Part shown: in pieces, positions 5,676 to 10,749 of the stretch
Position numbering within the stretch: position 1 is the stretch's first letter
How the letters are laid out: each line of letters starts with the position of its first letter
NCBI GenBank assembly: GCA_018818145.1
Contig: JAHIST010000039.1
Location: 1 to 10,928, forward strand
Origin: Patescibacteria group bacterium
GTDB taxonomy: Bacteria; Patescibacteriota; Minisyncoccia; Portnoybacterales; GWB1-42-6
Length of the DNA: 10,928 bases
Reading direction: 5' to 3'
Position numbers and translations under genes: made by a program
Notes under the pieces: model-generated
Database searches by the model: none
What the model was told of the DNA's origin: nothing
What the model saw: only the letters and a program-made list of their open reading frames with translations

Positions 5676-7295
5676 GCAAAACAAATATTATTTGACGAAA
5701 AAGCACGACGCCTGCTAAAACGCGGCGTTGATAAATTGGCCGATACGGTCAAGGTGACGCTTGGCCCAAAAGGCCGCAATGTGGTTTTGGATAAGGGCTT
5801 TGGCGCTCCCCATATTACCAACGACGGGGTAACCATCGCCAAAGAAATTGAGCTGGAAAATAAATTTGAAAATATCGGCGCGGAAATTGTAAAAGAAGTG
5901 GCGACCAAAACCAACGACACCGCTGGCGATGGCACCACTACCGCCACTATTTTAGCTCAAGCAATTATTAGCGAAGGATTAAAAAACGTGACGGCCGGCG
6001 CCAATCCGCTGGAAATAAAAAGGGGGCTGGAAAAAGGAACAGAAGCGGTTATCAGCGAGCTGAAAAAATTATCAAAACAAATAAACAGTAAGGCGGAAAT
6101 TGCCCAGGTCGCGACAATCTCGGCTCAAGACCCGGAAATTGGCGAGATGTTGGCTGATATTATGCACGAGCTTGGCAAAGATTCGGTTATTACGGTTGAA
6201 GAATCACAAACCTTTGGTTTGTCAAAAGAAGTGGTGGAAGGCATGCAGTTTGACAAGGGTTATGTTTCCCACTACATGATAACCAATGCCGAACGCATGG
6301 AAGCCGAGTATGACGACCCGCTTATTCTGATTACCGACAAAAAAATTGCTTCTTTGCAGGAAATAATTTCGGTGCTGGAAAAAATTGCCAAATCGGGCAA
6401 AAAAGATTTGGTGATTATTGCCGAAGAGCTGGAAGGCGACGCGCTGGCCACTCTGGTGGTCAACAAACTGCGCGGCACTTTCAACACATTGGCCATTAAA
6501 GCCCCCGGTTTTGGCGACAGGCGCAAAGAAATGCTGGCCGATATCGCGATTATTACCGGCGGCCAGGTGATTTCCGAAGAGGTTGGCTTGAAACTGGAAA
6601 ACGTTGAATTAAAAATGCTGGGCCGCGCCCGCAAAGTTGTATCTACCAAAGAAAATACCACGATTGTGGAAGGCAAAGGTAAAAAATCCGACATTGACGC
6701 CCGCATCGCCCAAATCAAAAAAGAAATTGAGCAAACTGACTCTGATTTTGATAAAGAAAAACTGCAGGAGCGGCTGGCAAAACTTTCCGGCGGGGTAGCG
6801 GTGATTAAAGTCGGCGCGGCCACGGAATTGGAGATGAAAGCCAAAAAAGATAAAATTGAAGACGCGCTTAACGCCACCAAAGCGGCGGTTGAGGAAGGAA
6901 TTGTAGCGGGCGGCGGCGTAGCGCTGATTCGCACGCTTAAAGCCGTGGAAGAGGCAAAGGTCATCGGCGATGAAAAAATCGGTCTGAATATTTTAAAACG
7001 GGCGCTGGAGGAACCGTTGCGCCAAATTGCTCAAAATGCAGGCAAAGATGGCGCGGTGGTTGCTGCCGAGGTAAAAAAAGGCAGTGGCGGGTTTGGCTAC
7101 AATGCTGAAACTGATGAATACGAAGATTTGATTAAAGCGGGCATTATTGATCCAGCCAAAGTTGTTCGTTTCGCTTTACAAAACGCGGTTTCCGCTGCTT
7201 CTATGCTTTTGACCACCGAAGCGGTTGTTACCGATTTGCCCGAAAAGAAAGACGACAGAATGCCTCAAATGCCGCCGGGCGGGATGGACTATTAA
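5673..7295 (+). CDS. groEL: Chaperonin GroEL
   Basis: 60-kDa ATP-dependent chaperonin that forms a double seven-membered ring and folds proteins in the chamber capped by GroES. It is 540 aa, the normal length. ATP-site features are VTLGPKGRNVVLDK (28-41), NDGVTIAKEI (50-59) and the GDGTTTA phosphate-binding motif (85-91). The apical domain has the usual EGMQFDKGYVSHYMITNAERMEAEYDD segment (broken by E to D changes only in detail) and DLVIIAEELEGDALATLVVNKLRG. The C-terminal equatorial part has IEDALNATKAAVEEGIVAGGG. It ends in a short PPGGMDY tail, a reduced form of the common GGM repeat. The start matches the family MAKQI. No SD is visible, and the ATG lies in a hairpin. It is probably cotranscribed with groES from the CIRCE-controlled promoter. 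Confidence 0.98.
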   Translation: MAKQILFDEKARRLLKRGVDKLADTVKVTLGPKGRNVVLDKGFGAPHITNDGVTIAKEIELENKFENIGAEIVKEVATKTNDTAGDGTTTATILAQAIISEGLKNVTAGANPLEIKRGLEKGTEAVISELKKLSKQINSKAEIAQVATISAQDPEIGEMLADIMHELGKDSVITVEESQTFGLSKEVVEGMQFDKGYVSHYMITNAERMEAEYDDPLILITDKKIASLQEIISVLEKIAKSGKKDLVIIAEELEGDALATLVVNKLRGTFNTLAIKAPGFGDRRKEMLADIAIITGGQVISEEVGLKLENVELKMLGRARKVVSTKENTTIVEGKGKKSDIDARIAQIKKEIEQTDSDFDKEKLQERLAKLSGGVAVIKVGAATELEMKAKKDKIEDALNATKAAVEEGIVAGGGVALIRTLKAVEEAKVIGDEKIGLNILKRALEEPLRQIAQNAGKDGAVVAAEVKKGSGGFGYNAETDEYEDLIKAGIIDPAKVVRFALQNAVSAASMLLTTEAVVTDLPEKKDDRMPQMPPGGMDY

Positions 7296-7334
7296 ATAAC
7301 GAATAGCAAAAAACCAATAGCTAATAGCAAAAAC
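7296..7334 (+). repeat. Short direct repeats after groEL
   Basis: AATAGCAAAAA occurs at 7302-7312 and 7323-7333, with CCAATAGCT between. This is an AT-rich tract between the groEL stop and its terminator, of the same low-complexity kind as others in the window. Confidence 0.4.
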
Positions 7335-7336
7335 AA

Positions 7337-7371
7337 GAAAAGCGCTTGGATGAAAATCCGGGCGCTTTTTT
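7337..7371 (+). terminator. Terminator of the groES-groEL operon
   Basis: Stem AAAAGCGC...GCGCTTTT with an inner GGAT-GAAA-ATCC hairpin, followed by a run of Ts. The T-tract overlaps the -35 box of the next promoter. Confidence 0.85.
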
Positions 7372-7399
7372 GACATTATTAATTTTTTAGTTATATACT
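7370..7399 (+). promoter_or_regulatory. Promoter of the small membrane protein pair
   Basis: Perfect TTGACA (7370-7375), 18 nt, TATACT (7394-7399). Transcription would begin near 7406, giving a leader of about 38 nt with a strong ribosome binding site. Confidence 0.75.
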
Positions 7400-7443
7400 A
7401 TAAATGTCGTGTTCTTACAAAATTTAAGAGGAGGGCTATAAAG

Positions 7444-7581
7444 ATGAAAATTAAATCTGTGTTCAAAAAGGTGCTCGAAACGTCGTTTGGTATTTGTGTA
7501 GTAATCCTAATGTATGTTGGCCAGTATGTAGGCGCTGGAGTTTATACAGTAAAACGGAAACTTAAGCACAGGTTTATTTAA
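7444..7581 (+). CDS. Small single-span membrane protein, 45 aa
   Basis: Short gene supported by a strong ribosome binding site (AAGAGGAGGG, 7426-7435) 8 nt before the ATG and by its own good promoter. The product starts MKIKSVFKKVLETSFGI. It has one hydrophobic segment at about residues 14-36, rich in V, Y and G, between a basic amphipathic N-terminus and a basic tail (KRKLKHRF). No family is recognised. The shape resembles small regulatory or toxin-like membrane peptides, but no antitoxin RNA or partner is evident. The 7646 gene follows after 64 nt with an equally strong SD and is probably in the same transcript. Confidence 0.65.
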   Translation: MKIKSVFKKVLETSFGICVVILMYVGQYVGAGVYTVKRKLKHRFI

Positions 7582-7645
7582 CGCTCCAAAAACTCGGCAT
7601 GAACCGATGACTATCTGCTGAAATAGTTAGAAAAGGAGGAAGCTC

Positions 7646-7936
7646 ATGATTAGAAAAATATTAAGAATTGCGGGGAATATCATTTATTTTCTTCTGCCGA
7701 CAATTGCTGTTCTTTTTGCGGCTCTTGGCACCATCCGCCAGCCCAGACCCTTGAATATTTTTGTTTTGATTTCCCTTACACTCGGATTTATTTGGATCAT
7801 TTATATCTTCTTTTCCCTTAAGAAAGAAAAGCGCCTGTCCGATGAAAGAGCCAAACAAGATCGGATTCGTCAAAAAGAGTTCTTCAGCAAACTGGAAAAA
7901 AGGTTCGGCAAAAAAATAGCTGACCAATTCCGGTAG
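7646..7936 (+). CDS. Small two-span membrane protein with coiled tail
   Basis: Hypothetical protein of 96 aa. It has two hydrophobic segments, about residues 10-30 (NIIYFLLPTIAVLFAALG) and 38-57 (NIFVLISLTLGFIWIIYIFF), joined by a short loop with a proline-rich turn (RQPRP). A charged, probably helical cytoplasmic tail of about 38 residues (KKEKRLSDERAKQDRIRQKE...) follows. The positive-inside rule places both ends in the cytoplasm. The start is fixed by AAAAGGAGGA (7631-7640), 5 nt upstream. No family is recognised. It is probably cotranscribed with the 45-aa gene upstream. The 64-nt gap contains only two small hairpins (TCGG..CCGA, ACTAT..ATAGT). Confidence 0.78.
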   Translation: MIRKILRIAGNIIYFLLPTIAVLFAALGTIRQPRPLNIFVLISLTLGFIWIIYIFFSLKKEKRLSDERAKQDRIRQKEFFSKLEKRFGKKIADQFR

Positions 7937-7960
7937 AAAGTATTCTTAATTTCTATATTT

Positions 7961-8054
7961 GTCATTCCGGGCTTGACCCGGAATCCAGATTCTAAAGCTA
8001 AACATGGATTCCCGCTCCCCGATCGCGGTCGAGGACAAGTTTCGCGGGAATGAC
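7961..8054. repeat. Dispersed palindromic repeat of the GTCATTCCGGG type
   Basis: The ends GTCATTCC (7961-7968) and GGAATGAC (8047-8054) pair. Inside are CCGGG-CTTGA-CCCGG (7967-7981), GGAATCCA (7980-7987) with TGGATTCC (8005-8012), and ATTCCCGC (8008-8015) with GCGGGAAT (8044-8051). This sequence type is known as a dispersed intergenic repeat in many unrelated bacteria. It is not coding here. It fills the gap between the membrane protein genes and the terminator at 8069. Confidence 0.85.
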
Positions 8055-8068
8055 AGAAAAGAATAGAA

Positions 8069-8095
8069 ACCCCCCAGTACAGCCGGGGGGTCTTT
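8069..8095 (+). terminator. Terminator before the inositol-phosphate synthase gene
   Basis: ACCCCCC (8069-8075) pairs with GGGGGGT (8085-8091) around a 9-nt loop, followed by a modest CTTTC tract. It probably ends the 7444-7936 transcript. Confidence 0.7.
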
Positions 8096-8116
8096 CATTC
8101 TCGGCGATTAAGTAGG

Positions 8117-8146
8117 TTGCGTCAAAATAAGTTTTTGTTATATAAT
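8117..8146 (+). promoter_or_regulatory. Promoter of the inositol-phosphate synthase gene
   Basis: Perfect TATAAT (8141-8146) with a weak -35 TTGCGT (8117-8122) at 18 nt. Transcription would begin near 8153, leaving about 19 nt of leader with no SD. Confidence 0.6.
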
Positions 8147-8171
8147 AGAGCTAATCAAATAATTTCAGCTT

Positions 8172-9257
8172 ATGCCTAAAAAGCCAATTAGGGTCGGGGT
8201 TGTTGGTGTTGGGAATTGTTTTGCCGGCTTGATTCAGGGAATTGAGTTTTATCGTCGCGATCCCGCCAAAAAGGTAATTGGTTTAATGCATCGCAAAATC
8301 GGCCCTTATAATTTTAAGGACATTGATTTTGTTTCGGCTTTTGACGTGGGCGCCAACAAGATCGGAAAACCTTTAAATAAAGCAGTATTTAGTTCGCCGA
8401 ACCTGGTTAAATGGACGGCGCTTGCCCCGAGTCGCACGATAGTGCGCGAGGGGCCAATTTTAGACGGCGTGGGAATTTATGTTTTAAATAAAATTAAACC
8501 GCTCAAAAAACCCACTGACCCGGAAAAATTACGCGAGAAAATAATCAAAGAAATCAAAAACACCGGCGCGGAAATTTTGGTTAATTATTTACCGGTTGGC
8601 TCGCAAAAAGCCACAGAATTTTGGGCGGAAATGGCGCTGGAAACAAAATGCGCTTTTATCAACTGCATTCCGGTTTTTATCGCTTCCAATACTAATTGGA
8701 TAAAACGATTTGAAGAAGCGGGCGTACCAATTATCGGCGATGATATCAAGGGCCAAATCGGCGCCACGATCGTCCATCGGGTTTTAGCTCGGCTTTGCGA
8801 TGAACGGGGAGCGACTATTGAAAAAACCTACCAGTTGAATGTCGGCGGCAATACGGATTTTCTTAATATGAAAGAGTTTGAGCGGTTAAAAAGCAAGAAA
8901 ATCAGCAAAACTCAAGCAGTAGTCAGTCAAATAAAGAAAAGTTTAAAAGCAAACGAAGTCTATATCGGCCCCAGCGACTTTATTCCGTTTTTGGGCAATA
9001 CCAAGCTGGCTTTTATCAGAGTTGAAGGCAAGATGTTTGCCGAAATTCCTTATTCGCTGGAATTGCGCTTGGAGGTTGACGACAAGGCCAATAGCGCGGG
9101 CATCGTGATTGACGCGATCCGTTTGGCCAAACTGGCTTTAAATAGGGAAATCGGCGGTTATCTTGAAGTCAGCTCGTATTTAATGAAACACCCCTTGCGT
9201 CAGAAAACTGACGATGAAGCACGCCAAATCGTTGAGGATTTTATTAAAAGAAAATAG
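8172..9257 (+). CDS. ino1: Myo-inositol-1-phosphate synthase
   Basis: NAD-dependent enzyme that turns glucose-6-phosphate into myo-inositol-phosphate, the entry to inositol lipids and inositol-derived solutes. At 361 aa it is the short archaeal/actinobacterial form. The N-terminal Rossmann motif is G9-x2-G12-x-G14-N-C (VGVVGVGNCFAG). Further family blocks are GDDIKGQIGATIVHRVL (about 195-211), YQLNVGGNTDFLNM, the SKKISKT catalytic-lysine segment, YIGPSDFIPFLGN, SLELRLEVDDKANSAGIVIDAIR and the DDEARQIVEDF C-terminus. No key block is missing. Translation starts at ATG 8172 without an SD. The 9270 gene follows after 12 bp, probably in one operon. The gene's role in such a reduced genome is unclear: lipid head group, compatible solute or a polar modification are all possible. 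Confidence 0.93.
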   Translation: MPKKPIRVGVVGVGNCFAGLIQGIEFYRRDPAKKVIGLMHRKIGPYNFKDIDFVSAFDVGANKIGKPLNKAVFSSPNLVKWTALAPSRTIVREGPILDGVGIYVLNKIKPLKKPTDPEKLREKIIKEIKNTGAEILVNYLPVGSQKATEFWAEMALETKCAFINCIPVFIASNTNWIKRFEEAGVPIIGDDIKGQIGATIVHRVLARLCDERGATIEKTYQLNVGGNTDFLNMKEFERLKSKKISKTQAVVSQIKKSLKANEVYIGPSDFIPFLGNTKLAFIRVEGKMFAEIPYSLELRLEVDDKANSAGIVIDAIRLAKLALNREIGGYLEVSSYLMKHPLRQKTDDEARQIVEDFIKRK

Positions 9258-9269
9258 ACTATAGGAAAA

Positions 9270-9674
9270 ATGGAAATTCCAAAACAAGAAACAAAATTAG
9301 ATTTAGCTCATTTAAGACAAGGGTTTAAAGAATACAAAGAAGCCGAAATAAAAAACGGTAATGAATTTTTAGTGCGCGGTATTAATCCGGATGATCTGGG
9401 TGAACGCGATCTTGAGATTTTCTTTAAATATTTGGAAGGTTCACTTAGCAAGGAAGAATTTGAAAAATATACTAAAGAATTATTTCCGGCAAATGTGACT
9501 GAATTTTTTAGGAAAATGAAAAATAAAGAAATCAGTCTCAATGAGGGCAAAAGGCTTTCTGAAGGAGCTAAGATTAATCATTCGGTTGAGGAATTACAAG
9601 CATTAATCGCTAACAAATGCTGCGAGCCCGAGTGGAGAATCAAATGGGGAGAAACAAATGGTAGCAAAAACTAA
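9270..9674 (+). CDS. Hypothetical acidic/charged protein downstream of ino1
   Basis: Protein of 134 aa, no family recognised. It is rich in Glu and Lys and predicted mostly helical, with no membrane segment or signal peptide. Recurring charged helices are visible (DLAHLRQGFKEYKEAEIK, DLEIFFKYLEGSLSKEEFEK, EISLNEGKRLSEGAK). A CC pair at residues ~119-120 is followed by EPEWRIKWGE. The start has a weak AGGA 5 nt upstream. The 12-bp gap after the inositol-phosphate synthase stop implies cotranscription, but the sequence gives no sign that it shares the pathway. It ends 9 bp before the split tRNA-Ser. Confidence 0.72.
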   Translation: MEIPKQETKLDLAHLRQGFKEYKEAEIKNGNEFLVRGINPDDLGERDLEIFFKYLEGSLSKEEFEKYTKELFPANVTEFFRKMKNKEISLNEGKRLSEGAKINHSVEELQALIANKCCEPEWRIKWGETNGSKN

Positions 9675-9683
9675 ATAACTAAG

Positions 9684-9718
9684 GGAGGGGTCGCATAGAG
9701 GCCGAGTGCGCTCGCTTG
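9684..9718 (+). pseudogene. 5' half of a split tRNA-Ser gene
   Basis: Starts with the acceptor strand GGAGGGG (9684-9690), then the D-arm region TCGCATAGAGGCCGAGTGC and the 5' anticodon strand CTCGC-TTG. It is identical to the intact tRNA-Ser at 9792 at 31 of 35 positions. It is cut off in the anticodon loop after TTG, where the two-hairpin element begins. Its acceptor strand pairs perfectly with CCCCTCC at 9946-9952, so the 3' half at 9902-9953 is its partner. Confidence 0.85.
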
Positions 9719-9902
9719 TCCCGATTTTTTCTAAATCTTTGATTTAGTTAAAAAATCGAGGATCCACGAAAATATTAATTTTCTTTAAGGCGGAAGGGTC
9801 GCATAGTGGCCGAGTGCGTCCGCTTGGAAAGCGGATATACCGCAAGGTATCGCGGGTTCGACTCCCGCCCCTTCCGCCTTGCAGAAAATATATTTTCGGG
9901 AG
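9718..9902. mobile_element. Two-hairpin REP-like element, copy 2, carrying a tRNA-Ser
   Basis: Same plan as the element at 4165-4254. GTCC (9718-9721) opens it. Hairpin 1 is CGATTTTTT (9722-9730) with AAAAAATCG (9750-9758), inner arms TAAATC-TTT-GATTTA. The linker is AGGATCCA (9759-9766). Hairpin 2 is CGA (9767) to TCG (9896-9898), closed by GGA(G). Instead of a short loop, hairpin 2 has an entire tRNA-Ser at its tip. Outside the acceptor stem about 22 more base pairs form (9767-9791 with 9876-9898), interrupted by a 2-nt bulge (9776-9777), one mismatch and one G-T pair. Shared with copy 1 are TTGTCCCGATTTT, AAAATCG and GGATCCACGA. Confidence 0.75.
9792..9876 (+). tRNA. tRNA-Ser(GGA)
   Basis: Complete 85-nt serine tRNA. 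The acceptor is GGAAGGG (9792-9798) with CCCTTCC (9869-9875), discriminator G9876. The anticodon arm is TCCGC-TTGGAAA-GCGGA, anticodon GGA at 9826-9828, reading UCC/UCU. The long variable arm (TACC-GCAA-GGTA) is typical of serine tRNAs. The T-arm is GCGGG-TTCGACT-CCCGC. CCA is not fully encoded (CCT follows). The stem continues outward past the acceptor because of the surrounding inverted repeat. This could affect end processing: the discriminator G faces C9791. Confidence 0.95.
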
Positions 9903-9953
9903 AGAGCAAGTATACCCTAACCGGTATCGCGAGTTCGAATCTCGCCCCCTCCG
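9902..9953 (+). pseudogene. 3' half of the split tRNA-Ser gene
   Basis: Begins GAGA plus GCAAG, the 3' anticodon strand, which pairs with CTCGC of the 5' half with one mismatch. Then come a long variable arm (ATACC...GGTAT), T-arm GCGAG-TTCGAAT-CTCGC (9929-9945), acceptor CCCCTCC (9946-9952) and G9953. Joining 9718 to 9902 gives an 87-nt serine tRNA with a 7-nt loop TTGGAGA, anticodon GGA. Confidence 0.85.
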
Positions 9954-9962
9954 CCTTCGCCT

Positions 9963-9996
9963 CGCTGAAGCTCGGCTTCGGCGGACGCAGTCCGCC
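9963..9996. repeat. GC-rich palindromic repeat after the split tRNA
   Basis: CGCTGAAGC-TCG-GCTTCGGCG (9963-9983) forms one hairpin and GGCGGAC-GCA-GTCCGCC (9980-9996) an overlapping one, so the two are mutually exclusive. The style is like the CTTCGCCAAGGCTTCGGCGG repeat inside uvrA at 2522. Bases 9997-10035 hold no feature. Confidence 0.65.
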
Positions 9997-10035
9997 GCAA
10001 GAAGAAGAGCGAAAGCGGGCAACCAAATTATTTTT

Positions 10036-10256
10036 ATGTATTACGTTTATACACTGAAGTGCCCCAATAAACATTTATATACCGGCTGCACGGAGAATAT
10101 AAAAGAAAGGTTAAATCGTCCCAGCCACAGCTGGAAAATTGCCAATAGAATTAATTACATATACGACGTTTAATGATAAATATAAAGCTTTTAATTTTGA
10201 AAAGTATCTAAAATCAGGATCTGGTCGCGCCTTTATGAATAAGCATTTTATATAGC
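10036..10256 (+). pseudogene. Broken GIY-YIG endonuclease-like gene
   Basis: The first frame from ATG 10036 reads MYYVYTLKCPNKHLYTGCTE then NIKERLN, the N-terminal half of a small single-domain GIY-YIG nuclease (YVY...LYTG, catalytic Arg in KERL), before running into stop at 10173. From about 10110 another frame reads VPATAGKLPIELITYTTFND, then KYKAFNFEKYLKSGSGRAF and TAG at 10256. That is the usual C-terminal half of the same family (EKYLKSGSGRAF). The join near 10107-10112 has lost roughly the KEHNxG segment and the frame, so the gene is a deletion plus frameshift pseudogene. It lies between two tRNA-Ser 3' ends. Confidence 0.82.
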
Positions 10257-10271
10257 GACGGCAAAATTTTA

Positions 10272-10299
10272 ATCGGAGCCGAATCCCTCCCCCTCCGCC
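10272..10299 (+). repeat. Third tRNA-Ser 3'-end fragment (attachment-site-like)
   Basis: CGAATCCCTCCCCCTCCGCC (10280-10299) matches CGAATCTCGCCCCCTCCGCC (9936-9955) at 18 of 20 positions. The similarity extends leftward through ATCG-GAG with two gaps. It covers the T-loop, T-stem 3' strand, acceptor 3' strand and CC of a serine tRNA, with no 5' part nearby. The broken GIY-YIG gene lies between the two copies, which are 344 bp apart. Confidence 0.75.
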
Positions 10300-10327
10300 A
10301 ATTTTCAAAATTTATAGATTTTATCTT

Positions 10328-10729
10328 ATGAAAAAAATTATTCTTTTCATCATTGTAATTTTAATTCTGGGCTGGGCGATGCAAAGCTTTACCGATTTAA
10401 AAGTTTTTAATTATGCCAAAAATTTTTTTAGCCAGCTGAAAGTGTCCGGCCTGGGAATTTTTCAGCCCGCAATACCTCCGGCCGACATGCAATTAAATAT
10501 TTTTATCCGCGATTCAAAATTTCTGCCAAACATGAACGCCGTCAAAACGGGCGCCAATGTGACCTGGTATAATGAAGATAATAAAACTCATAATGTGGCG
10601 GGTGACGATTGGTCGAGCGGCGATTTAGCGCCCGGCAGGGCATTCAGTAAAAAATTTAATACAGCCGGGCGATACAAATATCATTGTTCAATTCATCCGG
10701 AGATGACGGGAGAAATAATAGTATATTAG
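10328..10729 (+). CDS. Membrane-anchored cupredoxin (plastocyanin/amicyanin-like)
   Basis: Small blue-copper-type electron carrier, 133 aa. An N-terminal hydrophobic segment (residues 2-18, IILFIIVILILGWAM) is a signal anchor or uncleaved signal; no lipobox Cys is present. A linker follows and then a cupredoxin domain at about 54-133. The type 1 copper ligands are all visible: H88 (in KTHNV), C120, H123 and M126 in YHCSIHPEMTGEI. The C-x2-H-x2-M spacing is that of amicyanin and pseudoazurin rather than classical plastocyanin. It acts outside the cytoplasmic membrane, as an electron carrier or copper binder; no partner oxidase is in the window. There is no SD; a weak TATAGA lies at 10313-10318. 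dnaG starts 20 nt after its stop, so the two may be cotranscribed. Confidence 0.92.
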   Translation: MKKIILFIIVILILGWAMQSFTDLKVFNYAKNFFSQLKVSGLGIFQPAIPPADMQLNIFIRDSKFLPNMNAVKTGANVTWYNEDNKTHNVAGDDWSSGDLAPGRAFSKKFNTAGRYKYHCSIHPEMTGEIIVY

Positions 10730-10732
10730 CTT

Positions 10733-10748
10733 ATCTGTAAATCTGTAA
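10733..10748 (+). repeat. Tandem octamer before dnaG
   Basis: ATCTGTAA occurs twice in direct succession (10733-10740, 10741-10748), ending 1 nt before the dnaG ATG and taking the place where an SD would be. Confidence 0.5.
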
Positions 10749-10749
10749 T

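Noticed and set aside
6272..6964. Long minus-strand ORF (230 aa) opposite groEL
   Set aside because: Serine/isoleucine-rich shadow of the groEL codon pattern with no domain, promoter or ribosome binding site; groEL itself is unambiguous.
9718..9902. Group I intron in the outer tRNA-Ser
   Set aside because: Bacterial tRNA introns of this kind can sit between positions 34 and 35, but the insert is only about 183 nt, shows no recognisable group I core, has G rather than U before the 5' junction, and contains a complete tRNA.
9744..10074. ORFs on both strands across the tRNA region (containing segments like GGRGGSRTRDTLRYIRFPSG)
   Set aside because: These are translations of tRNA-Ser sequence, a common annotation artefact; the tRNA structures explain the DNA.
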